Assembly: GCA_030037515.1 (NCBI GenBank)
Contig: JASHRE010000191.1
Span: 1 to 5,026 of the forward strand
Length of the DNA stretch: 5,026 nt
Direction of reading: 5' to 3'
Origin: Candidatus Sulfotelmatobacter sp.
GTDB taxonomy: Bacteria > Acidobacteriota > Terriglobia > Terriglobales > Acidobacteriaceae
The translations under genes and the position numbers were made by a program. The notes below the pieces were generated by a model. The model was not told where the DNA came from. It searched no databases and was given only the letters and a program-made list of their open reading frames with translations. Each line of letters begins with the position of its first letter. The first letter of the stretch is position 1. This document shows, in pieces, positions 1 to 4,694 of the stretch.

Positions 1-31
1 GCCGTGAACAGCAACACTAGATGCTCCTCAA

Positions 32-172
32 TTATTGTGAGGAACCCGACCGTTTGTTCTTCTGTTCTTCTTCGGTGTAAGCATCCACTACAGCTTCCTC
101 TATCAATTCCTTGAGGCGCTGAACCTCAGCAAGAGCAGATTGCAGATCCAAGATTTTGGGATACTGCGGCAC
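32..172 (-). CDS. possible 46-aa small ORF or gene remnant, function unknown
   Basis: I do not recognise this protein. Read from a GTG at 172 it gives 46 residues beginning MPQYPKILDLQ and ending RSGSSQ. The middle (about residues 8-38) is a strongly amphipathic, charge-rich helix with regularly spaced hydrophobics (ILDLQSALAEVQRLKELIEE), followed by a TEEEQ acidic cluster, and its codon choice looks protein-like. Against it: an in-frame TGA lies just upstream of the GTG, there is no Shine-Dalgarno sequence before the GTG, and no ATG exists in the frame. It could be a small helical protein, or the 3' remnant of a longer gene whose front has been lost. Its start overlaps one copy of the direct repeat at 165-184. 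Confidence 0.3.
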   Translation of the reverse strand: MPQYPKILDLQSALAEVQRLKELIEEAVVDAYTEEEQKNKRSGSSQ

Positions 173-361
173 ACCGCGTCACAATCGAACCTCAGGCTTT
201 GCAAGTAACTGAATATAAAAAGTTGTGGCAGCCGAACCTATAAGCCGAATTCACCGGAGTGCGTTCAAAACAGACAAGTTATTTGAAATCAGTCGCTGCG
301 AAGTGTCAATGATGTCAATTTCGGCAGTGATGGCAGGTTTTGCGTCACACCGGCGTCACAA
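165..361. repeat. imperfect 20-bp direct repeat (165-184 and 341-361)
   Basis: The sequence at 165-184 (TGCGGCACACCGCGTCACAA) recurs at 341-361 with one substitution and one inserted G. The core GCGTCACA therefore occurs three times: 176-183, 342-349 and 353-360, the last two 11 bp apart, about one helical turn. A second small direct repeat, TGTCAAT, occurs at 304-310 and 313-319. The copies could be protein-binding sites or traces of a duplication or recombination event. Nothing in the sequence decides between these. Confidence 0.5.
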
Positions 362-479
362 GTGCGGTTGCGGTCTGATCAAGAATTGAGGGCTGGGGGT
401 AACTTCCGGTTTGCCCGTAATCCTGTCGGCTAAAGGGGTCGTAGCCTCCGAGTCGAACACTAGCGGCGCTCAGGTGCGA
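173..479. other. 307-bp gap downstream of the EBP gene, no convincing gene
   Basis: Neither strand carries a convincing ORF with a start codon and ribosome binding site. On the minus strand a stop-bounded stretch (about 356-258) reads AKPAITAEIDIIDTSQRL and ends in TGA, but has no start codon and opens directly after a TGA inside the repeat, so it may be a decayed fragment or chance. A weak GGCTA-N9-TAGCC inverted repeat lies about 35-50 bases beyond the EBP stop codon, without a T-run. No clear intrinsic terminator was found. Confidence 0.5.
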
Positions 480-2273
480 CTACGGGTGTTGAAAGCTCTG
501 CTTGTTGATCCCCAAAGACTTGATCTTTGAATCCAGTGTGGAAGGCGGCATGCCCAACTTTGCCGCCGCCCCGGACGGTCCTGCAACCCGGCCTTTGGTC
601 TGGGCCAGCGCCTGCTCAATCATTTCCTTCTCGTGGTTCACGAGTTCCGTTGGCAGGCTTTTCTTGTTTTGTGCCGTATTGGAGAGCCAGCTTTCATCTA
701 CGGAGAACCTGTCGCCTTCGCACAGAATGACAGAACGCTCGATGACGTTTTGCAGTTCGCGAATGTTTCCCGGCCAGGAGTAGGCCTGGAGTTGAGCGAG
801 GCTCCTCCGATCGATGCTCCGTATTTTCGTTCCCGCATTATTCGAAAAGCGCTGAACAAAATACTCGACCAGCAGTGGAATGTCCTCGTTGCGTTCGCGC
901 AGCGAGGGGACTTCGATGGGAAAGACGCTGATCCGGTAATAAAGATCGTTGCGGAAAGTACCTGCCTCAATAGCCGCAGGCAAGTCCCGGTGAGTTGCGG
1001 CAATTACCCGCACGTTGGCGTGAATGGTCTGGTTGCCGCCCACGCGTTGAAATTCTTTCTCCTGCAAAACTCGCAATAGAGAAAGTTGCGTCTCCTGTGG
1101 AAGTTCACCAATCTCATCCAAAAAAATTGTTCCGCCCTCGGCCAGTTCAAATCTTCCCAGCCTCCGTTGCAGTGCCCCCGTGAACGCCCCTTTTTCGTGA
1201 CCGAATAACTCCGAAGGAACTAGGTCCTTGGGCAACGCGGCGCAGTTTACGCTGACAAAGGCATGATTCGCGCGTGGCGATCCTTTGTGTATGGCGCGAG
1301 CGATGAGTTCCTTCCCTGTGCCGGTCTCTCCCGTAATCAGCACCGTTGAATCGGTCGTCGCCACCTTGGATACGCGGGCCAGCACTGGGTGCAATTTAGG
1401 CGACGTGCCTACGATCTCCTCGAACATCGAGACCTTGTCGATTTCCTCACGCAAGGCCAGATTCTCTCGTTGCGCAATGTCTGCGGCACGCTTGCGATCT
1501 TCTATATCGATCCGAGTGCCACACCAATAGAGAATCTTGCCCTCTCCGTCGACGAACGGGAAAAGATGATGTAGAAACCAACGATAGTTTCCGTCCTTGC
1601 CGCGCATTCGCGCCTCGGCTTCGATTCCTACGTGAGTTTTGAATGCTATCAATAAGCGGTCCTTCAACTCTTCGATATCCTCCGGATGTACGTGGTTTTC
1701 GTACATCTCCAGCGGCGAACGGAATTCGGCAAAAGGGGGAAGATCAAAGAACTCGGCCGCTGCCCGGTTGCGAAATGAAGAATGCACCGAATCCATCCGC
1801 AAAATGAACATGTGATGTGGGACAATGTCCATCATCATCTGCAGCATGTGTTCCTGCTGGCGTACTTCTTCCTCCGCTTGCTTGTATTCGTTGATGTCGG
1901 TGCTAACGCCATACCAGCCGGTCAATTCGCCATTTTCGTCGCGGATCGGCACCGTCCGATCGAGAAACCATCGATAGGAGCCGTCGGCGCCCTTAACTCG
2001 CAATCGATCCTCGAATGGTTTCCCCCTAACACGGCAAATGCTCCATTTTTTGATGTGGTCAGGTAAGTCTTCCGCATGGACTGTGTTTTGCCAGTTCATC
2101 CCGAGCATCTCTTCTACGGACAGCCCCGTGTAAGTAAGCCAGCGCTGGTTGACGAAGTCGCGCGATCCATCAGGTAACGCCGTCCAAACCATGGTAGGAA
2201 TCGTGTCCATGATTCTGCGGAAGGGATCCCCTTTGATGTCAGCCAGCGGACCCGCAAAATTGCCCTGGCTCAT
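480..2273 (-). CDS. PAS-PAS sigma54-dependent transcriptional activator (FhlA/NtrC-type enhancer-binding protein)
   Basis: A 597-residue cytoplasmic regulator that would remodel sigma54-RNA polymerase by ATP hydrolysis. Two PAS_3-type domains (about 17-128 and 141-258) each end in a GxYRWF...D PAC signature. A charged linker helix (259-284) leads to the AAA+ domain (285-517). That domain has Walker A GETGTGKE (315-322), the GAFTGA sigma54-contact loop (362-367), Walker B IFLDE (383-387), sensor I AATHRDL (425-431, His where Asn is commonest), the arginine-finger stretch FRNDLYYRI (440-448) and sensor II WPGNIREL (500-507). A Fis-like helix-turn-helix (about 562-590) closes the protein. There is no receiver domain and no membrane segment, so the signal is probably an intracellular ligand or redox cue read by the PAS domains. 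I chose the ATG at 2273 because a strong Shine-Dalgarno precedes it. A frame-open TTG at 2324 would add 17 residues but has no ribosome site. The family is certain; the ligand and targets are not, although nearby sigma54 promoters suggest the latter. Confidence 0.95.
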   Translation of the reverse strand: MSQGNFAGPLADIKGDPFRRIMDTIPTMVWTALPDGSRDFVNQRWLTYTGLSVEEMLGMNWQNTVHAEDLPDHIKKWSICRVRGKPFEDRLRVKGADGSYRWFLDRTVPIRDENGELTGWYGVSTDINEYKQAEEEVRQQEHMLQMMMDIVPHHMFILRMDSVHSSFRNRAAAEFFDLPPFAEFRSPLEMYENHVHPEDIEELKDRLLIAFKTHVGIEAEARMRGKDGNYRWFLHHLFPFVDGEGKILYWCGTRIDIEDRKRAADIAQRENLALREEIDKVSMFEEIVGTSPKLHPVLARVSKVATTDSTVLITGETGTGKELIARAIHKGSPRANHAFVSVNCAALPKDLVPSELFGHEKGAFTGALQRRLGRFELAEGGTIFLDEIGELPQETQLSLLRVLQEKEFQRVGGNQTIHANVRVIAATHRDLPAAIEAGTFRNDLYYRISVFPIEVPSLRERNEDIPLLVEYFVQRFSNNAGTKIRSIDRRSLAQLQAYSWPGNIRELQNVIERSVILCEGDRFSVDESWLSNTAQNKKSLPTELVNHEKEMIEQALAQTKGRVAGPSGAAAKLGMPPSTLDSKIKSLGINKQSFQHP

Positions 2274-2280
2274 AGCACCG

Positions 2281-2288
2281 ACCTCCCT
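2281..2288 (-). promoter_or_regulatory. strong Shine-Dalgarno deciding the EBP start
   Basis: The minus strand reads AGGGAGGT, ending in GGGAGG with 8 nt to the ATG at 2273. The alternative TTG start at 2324 is preceded by a pyrimidine-rich stretch with no complement to the 16S tail. This favours the 597-residue protein. Confidence 0.8.
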
Positions 2289-2348
2289 GCGTGCGTTTGG
2301 CAGCCATTTTACATCGTTGCCCAAGAACGGTCGGCGGCTGAAAAGAGA

Positions 2349-2366
2349 TGCAATTTAGAAAGCCAA
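2349..2366 (-). promoter_or_regulatory. sigma54-like element upstream of the EBP gene, spacing off by one
   Basis: The minus strand reads TTGGCTTTCTAAATTGCA, which has the look of a -24/-12 element (TTGGC ... ATTGCA). However, 11 bases rather than the canonical 10 separate GG (2364-2363) from GC (2351-2350). Transcription would start near 2338, giving a leader of about 65 nt before the ATG at 2273. sigma54 promoters tolerate spacing changes poorly, so this may be a weak or dead promoter, or a coincidence in AT-rich sequence. No clear sigma70 -35/-10 pair was seen as an alternative. Confidence 0.3.
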
Positions 2367-2396
2367 TTTATTGTGAAGTCCTAGAGAAACCCACTG

Positions 2397-2440
2397 ACAC
2401 CTGGAACCTGCTTAGTTTTACACTTGCGGTTTCCAGGTGT
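2397..2440. promoter_or_regulatory. 10-bp inverted repeat upstream of the EBP gene, possible operator or 3' hairpin
   Basis: ACACCTGGAA (2397-2406) and TTCCAGGTGT (2431-2440) are perfect inverted copies separated by 24 bases. Two more pairs (CC/GG) form beyond a bulged T. Relative to the sigma54-like element at 2349-2366 the repeat spans about -59 to -102, a normal enhancer distance. No T-run follows on either strand, so it is a poor intrinsic terminator. It overlaps the 3' end of the small ORF at 2418-2522. It may be a regulator-binding site or a 3'-end RNA structure. Confidence 0.45.
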
Positions 2441-2522
2441 AGTAGATAAAGACCATCAACCATCGGCCAGAACGGCCGTCGAATTCATCAAATACGAGGC
2501 CAAAGGCGACCCGACCGTTCAC
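2418..2522 (-). CDS. possible translationally coupled 34-aa small ORF, function unknown
   Basis: A GTG at 2522 overlaps the TGA of the DUF5666-like gene as GTGA, and an AGGA lies a few bases upstream, the arrangement typical of translational coupling. The product would begin MNGRVAFGLVFDEFDG and end in an aromatic, hydrophobic stretch (WLMVFIYYTWKPQV). Codons end mostly in C or T with normal choices (GTC, GCC, GGC, CTC, TTC, GAC, TAC), unlike random intergenic sequence. I do not recognise it. It could be a small membrane-associated peptide, a displaced C-terminal fragment of the upstream gene, or chance. The stop codon falls inside the loop of the inverted repeat at 2397-2440. Confidence 0.3.
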   Translation of the reverse strand: MNGRVAFGLVFDEFDGRSGRWLMVFIYYTWKPQV

Positions 2523-3001
2523 TTCGGATCCTGTTTTGTGTTTTCGATAGCCTGCTGGTTGGCCGCCACCTGCTGGGCAGTGGGATGCAAACCTGCTTGG
2601 ATCATTTCGGCGGTTTCGAGATCATTCGACTTGAACGTAATCGTTTTTGCGACCACGCGACCCTGGCTGTCCTTCGTTCCCTGAACGCTGACTTTGAGTC
2701 CCGGGATCAGCACAGCGGCCGAGACTTCTTTCTTTCGTAGACCCAATCTGTGGCCGATGCCTCGTGTTTTCGGGTGCTGCACTTTAGTGTTGTCGTCCAG
2801 AATGATGGTCGCCTTGCCACCATCCCCGGTCTTTAACATCAGCGAGTTCGCATCTCGACCGGTGATCAATCCTTGGACCTTGGCCTTATCGGTAGTCGCG
2901 GCAAAAGCCGACATTGAAGCTAGTAGGGACAAGCAAAGAGCGATTGTTGCGGCTAATTTTCGGTTGCAAGGCAGGGCGATTTGCAGCTTGTGAGATTTCA
3001 T
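2519..3001 (-). CDS. secreted DUF5666-like protein (N-terminal part of OmpA-family-like proteins, no OmpA domain)
   Basis: A 160-residue exported protein of unknown function. Residues 1-34 form a classical signal peptide: basic start, hydrophobic core LAATIALCLSLLASM, and likely cleavage at AFA/A near 34-35. Residues 40-125 look like a DUF5666-type beta-barrel: VQGLITGRDANSLMLKTGDG, then ILDDNTKV, then LIPGLKVSVQG and GRVVAKTITF. A helical tail follows (128-160, ETAEMIQAGLHPTAQQVAANQQ). From memory, this barrel plus the NDLETAEMIQAGL-type segment occurs at the front of longer acidobacterial OmpA-family proteins. Here it stops before any peptidoglycan-binding OmpA domain, so it is either a naturally short form or truncated. 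AAGGAA, 9 nt before the ATG, supports the start. A near-consensus sigma54 promoter lies about 130 bp upstream. The fold assignment is fairly sure; the role is not known. Confidence 0.85.
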   Translation of the reverse strand: MKSHKLQIALPCNRKLAATIALCLSLLASMSAFAATTDKAKVQGLITGRDANSLMLKTGDGGKATIILDDNTKVQHPKTRGIGHRLGLRKKEVSAAVLIPGLKVSVQGTKDSQGRVVAKTITFKSNDLETAEMIQAGLHPTAQQVAANQQAIENTKQDPK

Positions 3002-3092
3002 TTTGTTTTTTCCTTTTCAATTTTGAAATTAAATATCAGACCCGATAGACAACCCGTGATCCTTGTTCATGTCGTTTTGACAAAGCAACGAA

Positions 3093-3103
3093 TCAGACGC
3101 TGT
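3093..3103 (-). promoter_or_regulatory. shared leader motif, copy 1 (ACAGCGTCTGA)
   Basis: This 11-mer on the minus strand is identical to 4361-4371 in the leader of the DUF4410-like gene. It would lie at about +18 to +28 of the DUF5666-like transcript but about +43 to +53 in the other, so it is not placed at a fixed distance from the promoter. It could be an RNA-level element or residual homology left by duplication of the upstream region. Confidence 0.35.
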
Positions 3104-3130
3104 CTTCCGCCGAGATCTGCCTTTCTGGAA

Positions 3131-3148
3131 CGCAATGGATTTGCCAAA
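3131..3148 (-). promoter_or_regulatory. sigma54 (-24/-12) promoter of the DUF5666-like gene
   Basis: The minus strand reads TTTGGCAAATCCATTGCG, matching the known consensus TTGGCAC-N5-TTGC, with GG (3145-3144) and GC (3133-3132) exactly 10 bases apart. The predicted transcription start is near 3120, giving a leader of about 119 nt. The next gene upstream on this strand ends at 3521, so the promoter has its own 519-bp intergenic region, and the site is embedded in a block repeated at the DUF4410-like gene. Confidence 0.75.
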
Positions 3149-3190
3149 CGGAACTGCTTCAAAACGCAAGCACTTAGAGCGAGCGGCAGT

Positions 3191-3227
3191 TCACGAAGCC
3201 ATCGGGATCACAGGGGATTTCGAGACC
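3191..3227 (-). promoter_or_regulatory. conserved upstream element, candidate enhancer (UAS) for the DUF5666-like gene
   Basis: TCACGAAGCC (plus strand, 3191-3200) lies at -71 to -80 of the predicted start, exactly where the same 10-mer lies upstream of the DUF4410-like gene. It is followed by a related TCGGGA segment and then TTCGAGAC at 3219-3226 (about -99 to -106). Conservation extends from here down to the promoter with one small gap each way. Position and conservation fit binding sites for an enhancer-binding protein. That the adjacent EBP is the binder is inference. Confidence 0.55.
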
Positions 3228-3386
3228 TGCTGTGACCCAACCTCCGAGAGGTGGTCTATCTACAAATTGATTTCTCCTTAACCGGGGAGAAGAGGCGCCG
3301 CGTTGAAGGGTAGAGTGAAAAACAGATCCTTGCGATTTTGAAGGAAGGCGACGCTGGATTGACTGCGGTGGAGTTAGGCGGGGATG

Positions 3387-3423
3387 CTGGAGCATGGGAT
3401 TTAAGCACCATCCCCTGCTCCAG
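3387..3423. other. strong imperfect hairpin between the DUF4410-like and DUF5666-like genes
   Basis: CTGGAGCATGGGAT (3387-3400) pairs with ATCCCCTGCTCCAG (3410-3423) in 13 of 14 positions around a 9-nt loop. It lies about 100-135 nt beyond the DUF4410-like stop codon and about 160 bp upstream of the conserved enhancer block. No T-run follows on either strand, so it is not a textbook intrinsic terminator. It may act as a 3'-end stabiliser, a Rho-assisted stop, or an insulating structure. The rest of 3241-3386 shows nothing I can name. Confidence 0.5.
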
Positions 3424-3459
3424 ACCTCATCTTGCTGAACATCAACTGAGAACTTACAT

Positions 3460-3477
3460 TCCGATGGGCACATCGGA
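3460..3477. other. short perfect hairpin downstream of the DUF4410-like gene
   Basis: TCCGATG-GGCA-CATCGGA forms a 7-bp stem with a 4-nt loop, about 44 nt after the DUF4410-like stop codon. A 12-bp palindrome, CGGCAGCTGCCG (3485-3496), sits between it and the stop. On the minus strand the sequence after the stem is AATGTAAGTTCTC, with no uninterrupted T-run, so termination here is possible but weakly supported. Confidence 0.35.
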
Positions 3478-3520
3478 CGGGGCACGGCAGCTGCCGCTGG
3501 GAAATCGCTCGGCCCCGCAC

Positions 3521-4306
3521 CTAATTCGTAGCTTCAGCCAGTGCCGTCGGATCAGTCCACTGCTGGGTCTTCATGATCTTCTCGATCTGTTTGGCGACGG
3601 CCTTCGCCATAACCGCCGTGTCCTTTTCAGCGGTGGACCCGTGATCAGTTACGACGCTGGTTGCTACGCTCACGGCCAGGCCAGATGGTGGGCCGACAAG
3701 GGCGCCCGGCATTCTATCGCTCGAAAAGTTCAGATCGAACTCAGTCAGCGTGACAGGGCCGTGCTCCGTGACCAATGAGACAACAACGTGCGCCTTCACA
3801 TCGCTGGCGCCAAGGCCGAAGCCGATCAGCATACGTTTGGTCTTATTGCCGCGTTTGAGCGTGGTGAACTGGCCATGGACTATCAGAGTATCCGTGGGAG
3901 AATTCTGTCCGGCACTAGCAACGGTCGTCGCGATGTGGCTTTTATTTAGTCGCTTGACGAGAGTTTTGGAAAACTCCGTGTTGACGTTGGCTGCCACCGA
4001 ATCGATAGAACTATTCTGGCCCACGTTGCCTTTCACATGGGCGACGAGCCCGTGGCTATCAACGTAATCACTTGCCGAGTGGTCGAGCGCGACCACATTG
4101 GTCGGGACATCGAAGTCATAGACAATAACCTGTGTAGGTCTCGAAAGCGGCTCTGTCCCATTGTAACTATTGACGACTGTCACTTCCCTGTCGCCAACCA
4201 CGATCTTCTTAACGATGTTCTCGGCTTGAAGGCCTGCGCTCGCGACTCCGAGCATGGCAGCGAGTTGAAGCGAGTGAACGATAAAACTTCGAAATTTGTG
4301 AGTCAT
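3521..4306 (-). CDS. secreted DUF4410-like protein, function unknown
   Basis: A 261-residue exported protein. Residues 1-28 resemble a signal peptide: basic MTHKFR, hydrophobic VHSLQLAAMLGVASAG, and likely cleavage after LQA. There is no lipobox cysteine, so it should be soluble in the periplasm or secreted. The mature part matches my recollection of DUF4410: an early strand QVIVYDFDVP (59-68), a helical region with VAANVNTEFSKTLVKRLNK (104-122), then the conserved core LIVHGQFTTLKRGNKTKR (141-158), the glycine-rich IGFGLGAS (161-168) and KAHVVVSL, ending in a helix KDTAVMAKAVAKQIEKIM (228-245). The family has no established function. A GGGGA 6 nt before the ATG supports the start. It has its own sigma54 promoter upstream and diverges from the STAS-like gene. 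Spacing and hairpins suggest separate transcription from the DUF5666-like gene. Confidence 0.85.
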   Translation of the reverse strand: MTHKFRSFIVHSLQLAAMLGVASAGLQAENIVKKIVVGDREVTVVNSYNGTEPLSRPTQVIVYDFDVPTNVVALDHSASDYVDSHGLVAHVKGNVGQNSSIDSVAANVNTEFSKTLVKRLNKSHIATTVASAGQNSPTDTLIVHGQFTTLKRGNKTKRMLIGFGLGASDVKAHVVVSLVTEHGPVTLTEFDLNFSSDRMPGALVGPPSGLAVSVATSVVTDHGSTAEKDTAVMAKAVAKQIEKIMKTQQWTDPTALAEATN

Positions 4307-4360
4307 TTTCTTTCCCCATTCGATGTAAAAGTAATTTTCTTAACCCAACGGACAGGAAAT

Positions 4361-4371
4361 TCAGACGCTGT
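4361..4371 (-). promoter_or_regulatory. shared leader motif, copy 2 (ACAGCGTCTGA)
   Basis: Identical 11-mer to 3093-3103, in the untranslated leader of the DUF4410-like gene at about +43 to +53. Weaker scattered similarity flanks it (CAACG a few bases further into each leader). See copy 1 for interpretation. Confidence 0.35.
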
Positions 4372-4423
4372 TTATCGAGACTCAACTGCTGCGCTTCTTA
4401 AACTGACGTCCGCCCATTCCAAA

Positions 4424-4441
4424 TGCAATGGGTTCACCAAA
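4424..4441 (-). promoter_or_regulatory. sigma54 (-24/-12) promoter of the DUF4410-like gene
   Basis: The minus strand reads TTTGGTGAACCCATTGCA, with GG (4438-4437) and GC (4426-4425) exactly 10 bases apart. It departs from consensus only in GTG for the usual GCA after the TG, while the -12 half ATTGCA is ideal. Predicted start is near 4413, leader about 107 nt. It aligns base for base with the promoter at 3131-3148 within the duplicated block. Confidence 0.7.
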
Positions 4442-4477
4442 CTGCAACCGCCTCAAAAAACAAGTAGTTAGGACGCT

Positions 4478-4520
4478 CGACCGTCACGAAGCCGGTCGGG
4501 AGCTCACGAGGGTTCGAGAC
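4478..4520 (-). promoter_or_regulatory. conserved upstream element, candidate enhancer (UAS) for the DUF4410-like gene
   Basis: TCACGAAGCC at 4484-4493 lies at -71 to -80, and TTCGAGAC at 4513-4520 at about -100 to -107, matching the layout upstream of the DUF5666-like gene. This copy has extra symmetry: CGACCG (4478-4483) and CGGTCG (4493-4498) form a perfect 6-bp inverted repeat around the TCACGAAG core, and TCACGAG (4504-4510) repeats the core 20 bp away, two helical turns. That is a plausible EBP dimer site. Being between divergent genes, it could also serve the STAS-like gene. The stretch 4521-4589 shows nothing else. Confidence 0.55.
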
Positions 4521-4589
4521 GGTCGGCCCCAATCTGCCCGCACGATCCTGCGATCCACTTTGGAATCTGCACTTTGCCACTCGGAATAT

Positions 4590-4606
4590 TTGGGTGCTGA
4601 CGTGCA
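4590..4606 (+). promoter_or_regulatory. weak sigma54-like promoter facing the STAS-like gene
   Basis: The plus strand reads TTGGGTGCTGACGTGCA, with GG (4592-4593) and GC (4604-4605) 10 bases apart. The -12 half (GTGCA) has one departure from TTGCA, and the bases after GG do not match CAC. Predicted start is near 4617, about 78 nt before the ATG at 4695. The conserved element at 4484-4520 would lie at about -97 to -133, suitable for an enhancer. With a pattern this short a chance match is possible. Confidence 0.3.
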
Positions 4607-4694
4607 TTCGAAGCATTCGGGTTTTCTCGGAATCAGGGAGCACAGTTGATCTGAGAAGGCGATGAAGATTGAGGAAAGGAGAAACGGAATATCC

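Noticed and set aside
181..240. GGTTCGATT on the minus strand resembling a tRNA T-loop
   Set aside because: No acceptor stem, anticodon arm or D-arm can be placed around it.
633..1079. 148-aa plus-strand ORF
   Set aside because: Lies entirely antisense within the AAA+ domain of the activator. It is a mirror of real codons in another frame.
2464..2478. CGGCC-AGAAC-GGCCG hairpin after the DUF5666-like gene as a terminator
   Set aside because: Only a 5-bp stem, with no T-run after it on the minus strand, and it lies inside the possible small ORF.
3174..3485. 103-aa minus-strand ORF between the DUF4410-like and DUF5666-like genes
   Set aside because: Proline-, arginine- and serine-rich composition with no domain signature. 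It runs across the conserved enhancer block and the strong hairpin, which explain the sequence better.
3338..3778. 146-aa plus-strand ORF
   Set aside because: Half is antisense to the DUF4410-like gene and the rest covers the downstream hairpins. No recognisable protein features.
4037..4471. 144-aa plus-strand ORF
   Set aside because: Antisense to the start of the DUF4410-like gene and across its sigma54 promoter. No supporting ribosome site.
4569..4587. TTTGGAATCTGCACTTTGCC as a sigma54 promoter for the STAS-like gene
   Set aside because: GG and GC are 12 bases apart, outside the spacing tolerated by sigma54. The element at 4590-4606 has the correct spacing.
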